NCBI GenBank assembly: GCA_916700875.1
Contig: CAKAKS010000039.1
Location: forward strand, 30,199,794 to 30,263,793
Direction: 5' to 3'
From: Sebastes aleutianus
Taxonomy: Eukaryota > Chordata > Actinopteri > Perciformes > Sebastidae
DNA length: 64,000 bases
In this document: piece after piece, positions 1 through 10,681 of the stretch
Layout: every line of letters starts with the position of its first letter
Position numbering within the stretch: the stretch's first letter is position 1
Made by a program: the position numbers and the translations under genes
Notes under the pieces: generated by a model
The model's database searches: none
What the model was told of the DNA's origin: nothing
What the model saw: only the letters and a program-made list of their open reading frames with translations

Positions 1-528
1 TTCAACAGCTCGACATCAAGGCAGTTAAAGTATGTTGGTTTCCACTTTTAATGAGCTATTTCAGCAAAGAAAGTGCCAAGCCTTTGCACTGGAGATGGGA
101 GTTGTGCTTTATTTTCAGAGAGGCACCACTGACCCACAAGCTGCTCTGAAGAACTTCATAAATTGGGCCTCAAATGTGAAACCTCAGAAAGATGTCCTCC
201 CCATGTGAACAGAACACAGGGATGAGAGACTTCCACATCTTTTCTGAAGGGTTCCTACTGCTGGTTACGAGCTACCGCAGAGTTGCTCTGTGTTATGTTA
301 AGCTGAAAGCTGAAAGCATGACATCCATAATTGATGAGTCATGTAGGGCATTGTCTTGACAGCCTTGTTCTTGCCCCAGTGGAGTGGATAATCTTTCCCA
401 TCTAGGTTTTTTCCTTGTTTTTATGATAAACTGACTCGTAGTTTTTGTAGACTTGGTAACAGACAGCATGTCAGTCAAGAAACATGTGCCTGCATTAATA
501 ATGCCGTAATATCCTGTATCCTGTACGT

Positions 529-1087
529 CAGTGGTTCCCAACCAATTTTCTTCAAGGTGTTTCAGTGTATTAATTGACTTAGTCTTTTTTTTTATTAGAT
601 CAACTTTCTTTAATGAATATAACTTGCCAGCTAAATGCCAACAAATATAGATATTTCATTACATAAAAACATACATTTCGGAAAATCTGGATCTTTTTCC
701 AATAAATGTTGACTTTTAGATTTACAATATTCTGAAGTTATTGGAAATGTTTGGATCACAGGAGTCTGAAAGAGTCCTACACAGCCACCACTAGAATCTA
801 ATTCTACAAATAGTATAATAATATTAGCCTGATCTTTGTCTGCAACTGTGCACAAATACCGGGTTTAAACAGGATGTGGCCTACTAAGTAGAAAACAAAT
901 ATATCTTTTTAAATAGTTTTATATACAGACTTTTGTATAAATTATCCAATAAGTGTGTTATTATGATTTTAGTTATACATGTGCAAATCTAATTTTGACA
1001 ACCTCAGAGTAGACAAAACCTGGCGCACCCCCTGTGATCTTTGGCGCCCCATAAGGGGGACCCCGGACCCCAGGTTGGGAGCCACTG
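529..1087. mobile_element. Non-autonomous hAT-type element (MITE) with 8-bp target duplication
   Basis: The termini are an inverted repeat: CAGTGGTTCCCAACC at the left and GGTTGGGAGCCACTG at the right, one mismatch in 15. Immediately outside them are CTGTACGT (521-528) and CTGTGCGT (1088-1095), an 8-bp direct repeat with one mismatch. An 8-bp target duplication and a CAGTGG-type terminus are typical of hAT transposons. The 559-bp body is AT-rich and has no transposase reading frame, so it must have been mobilised in trans. Confidence 0.8.
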
Positions 1088-1289
1088 CTGTGCGTCATGT
1101 TTACAATTGCAGGCAATTCCTGATCTTGAAACAGAATCGAAAAAAAGAAATAATGGAAACTTACATAAGCCACCATATGTCTGATGCAGGAAGCGCTTGA
1201 CATTTCCCTGCACTTTCAGACCCACACTGAGAGTTGTACTCCACCATGTGATTCATGTTGCACCTGCTTTACCGATCAACAACACGTGT

Positions 1290-1745
1290 ACACATCCACG
1301 CGCGCAGACTTCCTCCGGTACCCCCCTCCTTTCGCGATCCGCAAACAGCAGGAGGCGTCACGGGAGGCCGAGGTAAAGAGGAGGTGAAGAACGAGGGAGG
1401 GGGAGGATTGTCAGGGCTTGAGGGTGGGGGCGGACGCAGCGGGGATCATGTCGCGACACCGAGGGGAGTGTGCGAGAGAGCGATAAAGAGAGGATGAACA
1501 TGATCAGAAGGGATAAAGCCCGGTAGAGTCCTTGGCCGTATCTCCCTCAGTCAGACGAGGCGAGCTCACGTGCACGCGTCACATGCACCCGACTCAAAGG
1601 TGACACTTTTCTCCTCCTGCGCCTTAAATCCTCTCTCCTCATCCAGTCTTGCAAGCGGGTGCACAGTGCATTCTCCGTAGCAAATGCAACAGCTCTGCAA
1701 AAGCGAGTCAGACACATTAATGAGTCTACAATGCGTAGCGTGCAA
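1290..1745. promoter_or_regulatory. CpG-rich block, candidate regulatory region or alternative promoter
   Basis: This stretch is much richer in G+C and CpG than the surrounding intron, with many CG dinucleotides between 1297 and 1600. It contains purine-rich runs of three or more G (1392-1436) and a CACGTG E-box at about 1567. It ends about 300 bases before the prodomain exon. In vertebrate genomes unmethylated CpG blocks often mark promoters or enhancers. No TATA box or start exon is visible, so a repeat-derived GC patch is equally possible. Confidence 0.35.
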
Positions 1746-2051
1746 TGGGTCATAAATATTGCAGCAGGCTTGTGAGAATAGAGATCACTGACTTTTATTG
1801 TAGCCTAGCTGACAGAGTCTTTCAGAACATCCTCCTCTTTCCTCAGGGTATCTGTTTATCTTCAGGGCATCTGTTTATATCTGAGAATTACTCCTTTTTG
1901 TGGATCGTTTGTCAAACCCCTCTTCTTTACAGTGGAAGTGTATACCTCAGTGGCTGTTGTTTCATATATCGGATTCTTCTGACATTTTCTGTTTGTAATT
2001 TGTTTCGGAGTGAAGGCTTGACATCTTTTCCTTTCTATGTGTCTCTTCCAG

Positions 2052-2263
2052 TCGAGTTTGATGACTGCGCGGGGAACGAGGACGTGAAGTTCGAGGTATC
2101 GGACCCCAGCTTCCACGTGGACGGAGATCTGAACCTGGTTCCTCAGCAAGACGTCCCGTACAGCCGGCCGGTCCTGTTCATCCACGGGCTCAGTGCACGT
2201 GCAGATGACGTGGCACAGGTGGAAGTCACCGGACTGCCAGTTCAGTCGCTGCACTCTCTCAGG
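2052..2263 (+). CDS. cdh13: T-cadherin (cadherin-13), internal coding exon: prodomain part (probably exon 3)
   Basis: This 212-nt internal exon encodes 70 complete codons after two bases that finish a codon split with the preceding exon (entry phase: 2 bases; exit phase 0). The acceptor is CTCTTCCAG and the donor AGG|GTTAGT. The peptide runs from EFDDCAGNED through KFEVSDPSFHVDGDLNLV and LFIHGLSARADDVAQVEV to LHSLR. It aligns along its whole length with the T-cadherin prodomain (human: [45 protein letters not shown]). The prodomain is cleaved in the secretory pathway; mature T-cadherin is a GPI-anchored cell-surface cadherin without a cytoplasmic tail. The open frame runs back into the intron without a stop, but the splice site and loss of similarity fix the boundary. 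A (TG)10 tract follows 19 bases after the donor. A classical cadherin is less likely because of residue-level agreement with T-cadherin. Confidence 0.88.
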
Positions 2264-2282
2264 GTTAGTATAAATTGCTGCT

Positions 2283-2302
2283 TGTGTGTGTGTGTGTGTG
2301 TG
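2283..2302 (+). repeat. (TG)10 microsatellite just inside the intron after the prodomain exon
   Basis: Ten TG units starting 19 bases downstream of the donor at 2264. UG-rich RNA so close to a donor can bind splicing regulators of the CELF or TDP-43 type; that effect is inference only. Confidence 0.95.
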
Positions 2303-2516
2303 TTTTCCTTTATTTACACTTCATCAGAATTGAAAAGGTTCCGCTTCATTAAAGATTGAAAAGGTTACTGTAATACACATAACGTAGCAGTGAATTAAAT
2401 AACAATGCCTCTGGGTGAATACGAATATTTACAAGCTGCTTTTTTAGTTTGATATTTTGGGGATATACACTTATTTGCTTTCTTGCCAAGATTTAGATGA
2501 CAAGGTTGATGGCACT

Positions 2517-2600
2517 CTGAGGCTACAGCCAGCAGCAGGTTAGCTTAGCACAAAGACTGGAAACAGAGAGAAACAGCTAACCTGGCTCGGCCCAAAGGTA
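2517..2600 (+). repeat. Dispersed repeat family F, fragment
   Basis: Contains the phrase AGCAGGTTAGCTTAGCACAA followed by AGACTGGAAACAG. The reverse complement of the same phrase is found near 40485-40540, so this is a dispersed repeat with at least two copies here. Class unknown from the sequence. Confidence 0.6.
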
Positions 2601-2689
2601 ACAAAATCGTCCTACCAGCACCTCTAAAACTCACATATTAACACATTATATCTCATTTGTTTAATCCGTAGAGAAATAAAGCTCCAAAC

Positions 2690-3115
2690 TTATACTAAAT
2701 TTTGTCAAGGAAAAACTGTCATGGGCATTTTCAAAGGGGTCCCTTGACCTCTGACCTCAAGATATGTGAATGAAAATAGGTTCTATGGGTACCCACGAGT
2801 CTCCCCTTTACAGACATGCCCACTTTATGATAATCACATGCAGTTTGGGGCAAGTCATAGTCAAGTCAGCACACTGACACACTGACAGCTGTTGTTGATG
2901 TTATGATTTGAGCATATATTTTTATGCTAAATGTAGAACCTGTGAGGGTTTTCTGGATATTTGTCATTGTTTTGTGTTGATAACTGATTTCCAATAATAA
3001 ATAAATACATACATTTGCATAAGCAAGGATATTTGTCCACTCCCATGTTGATAAGAGTATTAAATACTTAACAAATCTCCCTTTAAGGTACATTTTGAAC
3101 GGATAGTAAATGTGG
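2690..3115 (-). repeat. Repeat family A (hAT-type MITE), truncated copy 1
   Basis: Reverse-strand copy of the family seen complete at 26003-26672. Shared blocks include ACCTCTGACCTCAAGATATG, TATGGGTACCCACGAGTCTC, ACTTTATGATAATCACATGC and TCCCTTTAAGGTACATTTTG. Both ends of the element, including the terminal inverted repeats, are missing. An apparent 88-residue reading frame inside is not a gene. Confidence 0.85.
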
Positions 3116-3189
3116 AAGTCATAGTATAGCATGTCGAAAAAGGTCCCTGTTAAGCCCCGCTGCAGACGACATGCTAGACTCGGTCCGCG

Positions 3190-3330
3190 GAGCCATGAAA
3201 CCCCGCCACCATCGCTTTACTGAGTGCTGGTGGCTTGTTTATTCAAAGTTTATTAATATTGTGAATGACTTGCCCACAGACATACAGAGAGACAGAGATT
3301 CCTTGCTTCATAGTTTGATTGTGTCAGAGC
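3190..3330 (+). repeat. Repeat family E, copy 1 (partial)
   Basis: Shares the block GCTTGTTTATTCAAAGTTTA, then TTAATATTG and the terminal ATTCCTTGCTT(C/T)ATAGTTTG with the fuller copy at 36190-36420. In this copy the middle section is deleted and the (CAGA)n tail is degenerate (CATACAGAGAGACAGAGATT). The pattern of a constant 3' end with a short tandem tail suggests a retroposon, but no reverse transcriptase is present. Confidence 0.6.
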
Positions 3331-5999
3331 ATTTAATTTATTTTGAATTCATTTGCAAAATGTTTGATAGGCTTTATGTTCTATGATCCAAAGTATAGAA
3401 CAGCCTACCTCAACCTCATGCACTAAGAGTAAGCCTAGCATAGCTGCCCTCCCAACCCTTTTCCAGGCAGGCAACAAAAATCCCCTGTGCCAATGCAGAC
3501 ACAGTCGGTCGCTGTGACGGGACTTTATCCAACATAACCTACTGTGTGTGCAGAGAGATTACTAAAAGTAAATGGACTGTTCACTTAACTGTTATAGAGA
3601 CTGTTCTGAGATTATATTGATGTTAAAGAAATAGTTTGTGTCAAGTTAGCCCTCATTGCCTGTTCCTATCAGTTACATGGTGGTTAATTATGCTAATGTT
3701 AGTTATTAGAGAGCAGAGCCATGTTAAGTGCTGGCAATTAAGCTGTATGGGAGTTGCTATAGTCCACATGTTACACACCCAGTGTTTTTGATGAGAGATA
3801 TTATACAGCTTGTGTGCAATCCCACCCACTGTTAATTACTGAGAGTTAGCTCCTCTACCTTTTGTGCCAATTAATTATTATTTGAGATGTGTTTTCTTGT
3901 TTATCACATTCGCAATTTTACTCTTTGGAACTCACACAGCGCCATCCTCACACCCATGCGTTGTGGCAGACAGATGACTGAGATTGAAGGACTGTAAGCA
4001 ATTTGTGCCAATGTACCTGACTCCTTAAGCCTTCATCAAAGTTTTATAAGCCCGGTCTCCATGTCCTGACCTGACCCATATTGCTGAAAAACTCCCGAGC
4101 CAGCTAAATCTTCCAGTACAGTAGCTATAAATTCCCCGTACAGACATGAGAGCGGTATCAATCTTTGCAAGCAAAAGCAAATATAGTACATTTAATTCCT
4201 AAAATGTCCCAATCTTCCTTAAAACGAGGAAACGAGATGGTTGGGTTAGCATGGGAAGCTGACTTGGAGATGTAAACACAGACACTGGGTGTTATTCACA
4301 AGACATTCACGCTTTAATGATCATTATTGCAAATTAAAAAACATTAAAAACCAAATTCATCAAGTGTTCAGAGGCATTTGTTGTCAGTCAAGTTCACATG
4401 TTGATGAATTCTAATCACTCATGAATGCGAGGCACGCTCACGCGACCTCAATTATCATCAATTAACATAATTGCACCAACTCAAGAGATGCCATATTAGG
4501 CAGTTGGGGAAACACCCACACCCACAATCTTTGAAACCAAATGGACGTTTTGAAGAAAGTGAAAAATAGCTTAAGTGATGCAGGTACTGAGGTGACACAC
4601 TGTGTCATTTAAAGAAAAATAGCCCTCTATTTTAAAACAAGTGGAGGCATTACTGCCTCAGTAAAAGATGACAGAGTAGTGGGAGAGCACAGAGATGGTG
4701 ATTGATGTTACATCCACTAAGAGGACTATATAAGAAGTTAAAACAAAGGGTTTTGATTTACTTAAGAGGACCGTGTGAAAGCCGCTGGAAGAGGCCAGGA
4801 GAACAGCTGCTGCCGTTGCTCTGCCAAACCAACATGAGCACATCATCGCCTTCACCAGATATGAGTGAGTTACTTTCGCCGTTGCAGATGGCAGCAGCAA
4901 CTGAGAGCCCAGCACTAAATCTGTCCGCAGGCTAATGATGAAGTTAATGTTGGATGTATACAGTCTAGATTATTGATCCAGATTACTGACGCTTAAAAAA
5001 ATGTTCATCCCTTGAAAAGATACTAAACACTTTGAAAATGTCCCAGCGAAAGTGAAACGACTTCTACTCTGAGTTTCACATATGCTCTACACATGCTCTG
5101 AGTCAGTGTGGCGCAATGCTTTCTCCAATTTAAGAAGAAATTGGAACCACTTACACTTTGATGAATACCCGAAAGTGGAGACATTTCTTGTGTTTCTAAT
5201 CATTATTCATGCTTGAGGTCACATGGAAGGGAGGAGGAAAGGAAACACTTTACTTCAGGGCAACACAAACAGCTGTAATGTTTTTAGCACCAGGGTTTGG
5301 TGCAATGAAGAATTACACTGTGACTGGCCAGTTCCTATTATATGGGAATTTGGCCAGTAAGCCTGCGCCCCAACACTGAGCTTTGTTTCTCTGCAAATGT
5401 GTCCTTTTGTTTGTGTAATCTACAGAAATGTGTTTCCGTAGCCAGCAAATTGACTGCCTTGTAAAACTCTGCGCACCTGAATGAACACCATTGTCCCTCG
5501 TCCGTATCCACCATATGCCTCAGTTCCCCCTCTGTTTAGTCCAAATACACTAAGTTGATTAGGGAAAGTTTCCAGGGGCTGCGGGTACAGTCGGCGTTCC
5601 CTTCATTCTCTCAGAGATCATCTGTCTTCCTGCTGCAGCGCTCAGAGTCCTGCTGCTACAATTCCTTCCAGCCCCCGAGCTTCATGAATGTCTCCATCCC
5701 TTTCAGCATGAAATGGCTCTCATTTGTTTGTGCCCTCTCACCATCGTTTATTTGGTTAGCCAGTCCATGGGTGTTACCTTGGCACGTCATTGAGGATGTA
5801 AGTGAATTAGTCTTTTGGCAAGTTTTGTGTGGGAAGTTTCTAGTGACAAATGTGACAGTGTAGCCCTTTGCTCTGTATGAGTGTGTGTTTCTGATTTCCA
5901 TAAGACATTTTTTTGTTTGTGGATCACTTTCATTTCATTTATTTTTAGTGGGTGAATAGGAGTTTTTATAGCTGTGTGAGAGGCATGGCTCCACCTCTT

Positions 6000-6330
6000 T
6001 GGTTCAGATATCTCTACAACTGTTAAATGGATTTCTATGAGATTTTGTAGAGACGTTCATGGTCCCCACGAGAGGAATCCTCATGGCTTTGATGACGCCC
6101 CTGAAGAACTCTACCATGAGGTTGACATCGACAATGTCTCAACTATTTGAAGGAATGCCAAAAAACTTGGAACACACATTCAAGTCCCCCTTAGGATGAG
6201 TTGTAATAACTCTGGTTGATCCTTTGCCATTCTAACATTTTGTCCAATAATTTAGGTTTATGGTGATATACCTGCAAAGCTATTGATATTCCCAGCATCC
6301 TCGGCTCTACTTTAGCTACTCAGTTGTGCT
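6000..6330 (+). repeat. Degenerate dispersed repeat, related to 59216-59800
   Basis: Phrases such as TCTACAACTGTTAAATGGAT followed by a description-like series of imperfect units resemble those at 59216-59800 (attgttgagatattt-type units). No coding potential. Weakly bounded; class unknown. Confidence 0.4.
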
Positions 6331-6363
6331 TTAGTGCTAATTAGCAAATGTAAGCATTCTAAT

Positions 6364-6968
6364 CATAGACTGTATATCAGAAGTGGACGTATAGTCACCG
6401 TGTCGTCACCCATTGGTTTGTGGACTGCCGATTTGAGGCTTCGAGTTCGACATTTTGGCCGTCACCATCTTGTTTATTTGCAACCAGAAGTGACACGAGA
6501 GGGTGGAGCTAAGTAAAAGCGAACGCTGAGTAAGACATTTTTAGAAGACCAAAATGTTAGTTAGTTTTCATGAACTGAAGACACACTGTTAAAGGGTTAA
6601 AGTTGTAAGATGAAAACACGAACAACACCCAGACCTGAAAACGCTGTGGTACCAGTCAATCACATGGTAGCCCTGCCCTAAAGCATCCCCTGCTTTATGG
6701 TCTATTTGACTCTAAATGGGACCATAATTTACTAAATGAACATCATGCTGTATTGAAGAAGACTTGAAACTAGCGACTGAGACCATAAACTCACTTTTAC
6801 AATGTTTACTGAGGTAATAAATCAAGTGAGAAGTAGACTCATTTTCTCATAGACTTCTATACAATCAGACTTCTTTTTGCAACCGGAGGAGTCGCCCCCT
6901 GCTGGCTGTTAGAAAGAATGCAAGTTTAAGGCACTTCTGTATTGGCTTCACTTTTCAGACCCAGAGGA
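6364..6968 (+). repeat. Repeat family B, full-length copy 1
   Basis: About 605 bp. Starts ATAGACTGTATATCAGAAGT and ends near GGCTTCACTTTTCAGACCC. Diagnostic internal blocks are TTTTGGCCGTCACCATCTTG, GGACCATAATTTACTAAATG and the CGCCCCCTGCTGGCTGTTAG motif. Three other copies lie in the window (11679-12265 reverse, 21691-22263, 35740-36160). I could not define terminal inverted repeats or a target duplication, so the class is left open. Short open frames inside are not conserved between copies. Confidence 0.85.
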
Positions 6969-9225
6969 TGCCGACTGGTTTCTAATATGCTAAATGGTAC
7001 TTCACCTGCTTAGCATCGGCATGTAAGCATTGACAATGTGAGCATGTTAGCATGCTGATGTTAGCATTTAGCTCAAAACACTGCCCTGTCTAAGAACGGC
7101 TCCACAGCTGCTAGCGGAGTTTTACGGCCGAACTCCATGGGGCACGGACGTGACTCCGTCTTTGCAGCATGTGGTTGTGTGCCAGCTTCACTGTGTGCAT
7201 ATTGAGCTTTGCCAGTTGTAATGCAGTTGGTTATGCAGTGTTTGGAAGCGTAGGCTATAGGGTATTAACTGGTACTGAATTAATTAACTGGGTCGTTTTA
7301 ACTACAGGGACATGCAGCACATTATTACCACAGTTTAAACCAATTTGTCTTTTACTTTTTTTTTTTTTTTTACTCAAATTTCTCACTGTGAGATGCCATC
7401 AAGCTCTACCAGGGGAACTTGATTAAGTATTTTATCTTTCCTGTGGACAAACGCTTTAATGTCTCCGTCTCTCCCAAAGTAGATTTACTTAACTGTTAAT
7501 TGAAGAGCGCAGACAGTCACGAAGTGCATGAATTAGGCAAAGGGTAGAGAGAGAGAAACAAAGATTAAAAAAAAAGATTGTTGGAGAGAGGAAGACATCC
7601 TAAAGCTAAAAGAATGATATGAGAGAGGAAGAGTAGTCCTCTAGTGAGTCAGGGTGGTTAAAAGCTCTCATTATTTCACTATCAATTAATCTGCTGAAGC
7701 TCCTCAAGCTCTGGGGCTCATATCATCAAAAAATCTATTGTCCTTTTCCCTGTCCATATCCTGTAGTTCCCCCTACACTCCTCTACCCCACGCCTCTGCA
7801 CCGTCTCAAGTGGCCCATCAAACACGAGTTCAGAGCTGCAGCAGCTTCTAAAGAATCTGTAACTAACTCATGGCATATTTAAAAGCTTGCACTGGGACGC
7901 TGAGCTTTAAATCTCCAATCGGAGATAGTACTCTTGGTACTGTAGTCAAGCTGCCTTTATGCCTCTTCCCCTGTTTTTTCAATTATTGTACCGCCGAGTA
8001 GGTTTCCTTTTGAAATAGTGTTTTAGTAATGAAATCTCTTTGTTATGCTCCTGTCAAAGGTAGATTTTGTATTTGCCCAAACCCTCCCTTTGTTTCCTCT
8101 CTAACGCAGAGCGGAAACATTCCACGGTGAATTTATTGGCATAACTAATGTTATCGTGGCAGGAATTATTGGCTGGTGATAATTGATAAGTGCTGCGAGC
8201 GAAGGTGGAGAGAATCCGTTTTTAATTCCTCGGCGAGAGCTGTTAGTTTGGTGTAACACAGGCCCAGAAGGAGAGAGGCGGCTGATGAATGATTCCTATT
8301 ATGAGCAAAACTCTGAATTCAAAGAGCAATTTATTCCCCCTTTTTTTTTGCAACCGATCAATATGTGAATTAATGGAAGAATGCATTTCAATTTAACAAA
8401 CGCATGCTCCGAGATATGGACTTATTGTGTGTATTATTCTGGTTGTGCAGTGCAGAACAACAGTTATGCAGAGCATTTTCTTACCTTCAGGGGGCATTGA
8501 CAAGCACCATTCAAATGTAACAACTGATAAGAGGCAAAATAATCTGAGTCCAAAAGCCTATTTATTTTGCTTTTGTTGTGTTTCATGCATTTTCCACGCA
8601 CTGAATGAAATGTAATATTGCATCCTGAGCAAAATCCTCATCCTGCAATGGCAAATAGATTTTCTCTAACCAAGCTTTCAATGTTCAGTAAGGCTTTCTG
8701 GGGATGACTAAGATGTGACATCTTGCAACCACAGCACAACATCTCACATTGTACCGCACAACACAAATAATCTTCCTCTTTCTGTCGCCATCCCACGCAC
8801 ACTATCTCTCCTTAGCTTGCTCTGTAGCTGTCATTTGTTAATTCTGTTTACTGCCTTTGTCTATTGTCTGTCTGTTTTTACATCGGCTCCTCCATCTTTG
8901 GCTGCAATGGTTTAATATATCTGCTAACTTACACATTTTGTGTTAGCTTTTTACGCGTGGGAGCGAGTACTGGAGAATAAAACCGAAAGGCTTAATGTCA
9001 TGTTAATTTACAAGAGCAGCTAAACAAACCAAAAACAGCTGTGCTAATTATATAGCAATGCTTTGTCTCACATCAGGTGAACTACTCAAATCGGGGAATA
9101 CAACATGAAGGGTATGAAAACGCTATTTGGCAATGAAGATGACAGTGAAGACAGGTTCAATACATTGGTGTTAAACAATTTGACTTAAATTTCAGGGGTA
9201 TAACAATATTAATGTAAATGACCAG

Positions 9226-9308
9226 TGGGCAGCCACTATACAGTGCCCAGGGAGCAGTTTGGGGGATTGGTGCCTTGCTCAAGGGCACCTCTCCAGCTGC
9301 CAGTCCAC
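9226..9308 (-). mobile_element. tRNA-derived SINE, 3' part (interrupted by a hAT element)
   Basis: On the reverse strand this is the distal part of a SINE whose tRNA-like head lies at 10587-10681. It reads through GAGGTGCCCTTGAGCAAGGC and CTGCTCCCTGGGCACTG. The two parts were separated by insertion of the hAT element at 9309-10586; removing it and one copy of CAGTCCAC restores a continuous SINE. Confidence 0.75.
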
Positions 9309-10586
9309 TAGGGCTGCACCTAACGATTATTTTTTTAACGATTATTTTTTTCGATTAGTCGATTAATCTAACGACTAATTCATCAATTATTAGAAATATT
9401 TTTTTTTATAAATAAATAAATATCAAAAACTTGACTCATTATTATTTCCATTCTTTATTCAAATATCTTCTCTTATAAACATATACATAAAACAAGAATA
9501 TTATTATGGCATTATTTCACAACAAAAAATATCCCAGTCTTTGCTGGTAATCTGTTTTCAGTCCAACATAAAATTTCTCCAAAATAAAATTAAAACAAGA
9601 GCTTGTATTGTAAATTCATGTAAAAGGAATAAAGTGCAATGTTCTTTTTGTAGAAAAAGTCCTCCACTCTGCTTTGTCTCATCCTGAAAAACAGACACAG
9701 AAAGCCATTAGAATAATGATAATAGTGGCACATTTTAAAACTGGTCTAATTTCCACAGCACTGTTGTGTTATGACATTAGGCTAATAATGATAATAATAA
9801 TTCTCATCAGTATTTTTATTTAAGTACTTAACTTAAAACTTAAAATGGTTTAGACATGGATTTATTTCATCACTGTAATAATATGCAGTTAAGATAAACA
9901 CTAGCAAATGTACTTTTGCATCAGTGTGGAGAAAGAGAAATAATTGAAACTATTTACAGACTAACAGTCACAGACTGTAGAACAATATGCAATGTTACTT
10001 TAAGCCATTTTCTCACTCATACATCGCCGTTAAAGTAAACAGAAAAAATAAAAGGCAGAATAACAACATTAGATGACGCATGGTGTAACGTTACGTTACT
10101 ATAACAGTGGTCCATAAAATACTTTTAACATGGTGGTGATAAAGAAACATTTTAAAAACAAACTTTAAATGACTGCTGCTAACAGAAACACATCCGCGCT
10201 TTTACAATCTTAATATATCATGCCTGGGTGATGAAAAAGTAAACAGGACTTACGGCGGTGTCTTGTTGCTGTCTTCTTCCCTCAGCGCTCCGGGATTGTC
10301 AGGTGATGGTGCATTGCACCTGTACTGCTGTAGTACGCCATCTCCATCCTGCACAACTTACAGAGCACCACATTGTTGGGTCTCTGTTTGAAGTATTCCC
10401 ACACCTTTGATGAACGTGGGAGAGGTTTTTTGACGCTTCTTGCGCTCTGGGGGAATCAGAATCCATGCTCGGACCGGGCACAGCGCATTTTCATTACGTC
10501 ATCCGATGCGTCGATGCACGTTACGTAAATCGACGTATTTACGTAATCGATTACGTCGACTATGTCGACGAATCGCCCCAGCCTTA
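9309..10586 (-). mobile_element. hAT-superfamily DNA transposon, internally deleted, inserted in a SINE
   Basis: Termini are TAGGGCTG at the left and CAGCCTTA at the right (inverted, one mismatch). They are flanked by a perfect 8-bp direct repeat CAGTCCAC (9301-9308 and 10587-10594), the hAT hallmark. Subterminal sequence is rich in GATTA/TCGATTA-type motifs on the left and in CGTAATCGATTACGTCGAC-type motifs on the right. At 1278 bp it is much shorter than an autonomous hAT. On the reverse strand near the right end it keeps a remnant of a BED zinc-finger exon. The AT-rich remainder has no catalytic transposase domain. Confidence 0.85.
10254..10466 (-). pseudogene. hAT transposase 5' exon remnant with BED-type zinc finger, frameshifted
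   Basis: Reading the reverse strand from 10466, an ATG begins [12 protein letters not shown] shift then leads into another frame carrying [19 protein letters not shown] and, further on, GAMHHHL. This is the BED zinc-finger signature: an aromatic W-x-x-F segment, CxxC, then clustered His. A second shift gives [10 protein letters not shown] and a consensus donor GTAAGT at 10253, so this looks like a first coding exon of a hAT transposase. The finger is for DNA binding at transposon ends. Two frameshifts and the lack of a catalytic domain in the element make it non-functional. Domesticated ZBED genes share this finger, but position inside hAT termini favours transposon debris. Confidence 0.75.
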
Positions 10587-10681
10587 CAGTCCACACTCCA
10601 TACTTGGTCCATAAAGGGGCTTGAACCAGCGACCCTGCGGTTCCCGAGCCAAGTCCACAGATTCAGCTACTGCCGCCCCTA
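10587..10681 (-). mobile_element. tRNA-derived SINE, head with RNA polymerase III boxes
   Basis: On the reverse strand this begins GGGGCGGCAGTAGCTGAATC, a degenerate A-box region, followed by a good B box GGTTCAAGCCCC about 45 bases later. It then continues toward GGAGTGTGGACTG, where the hAT insertion begins. It pairs with 9226-9308. It is a SINE rather than a working tRNA because the cloverleaf cannot be completed and the body continues beyond it. Confidence 0.75.

Larger units (their letters stand above)
1..2051 (+). other. cdh13: cdh13 intron upstream of the prodomain exon (3' end only)
   Basis: Intronic sequence ending at the acceptor CTTCCAG before 2052. Bases 1-528 hold no gene or repeat that I recognise. 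A hAT-type MITE occupies 529-1087 and a CpG-rich block lies at about 1290-1745. The exon that should precede this intron in T-cadherin (signal peptide end and first part of the prodomain) was looked for and not seen, so it is probably upstream of the window. Assignment as intron depends on the cdh13 exon calls. Confidence 0.7.

Noticed and set aside
1745..2051. Upstream part of the frame that enters the prodomain exon, with an ATG at 1745
   Set aside because: Similarity to T-cadherin stops at the CAG acceptor at 2051 and the upstream part looks intronic; the ATG is not a credible start.
1862..2254. 130-residue reverse-strand frame opposite the prodomain exon
   Set aside because: Antisense shadow of the cdh13 exon.
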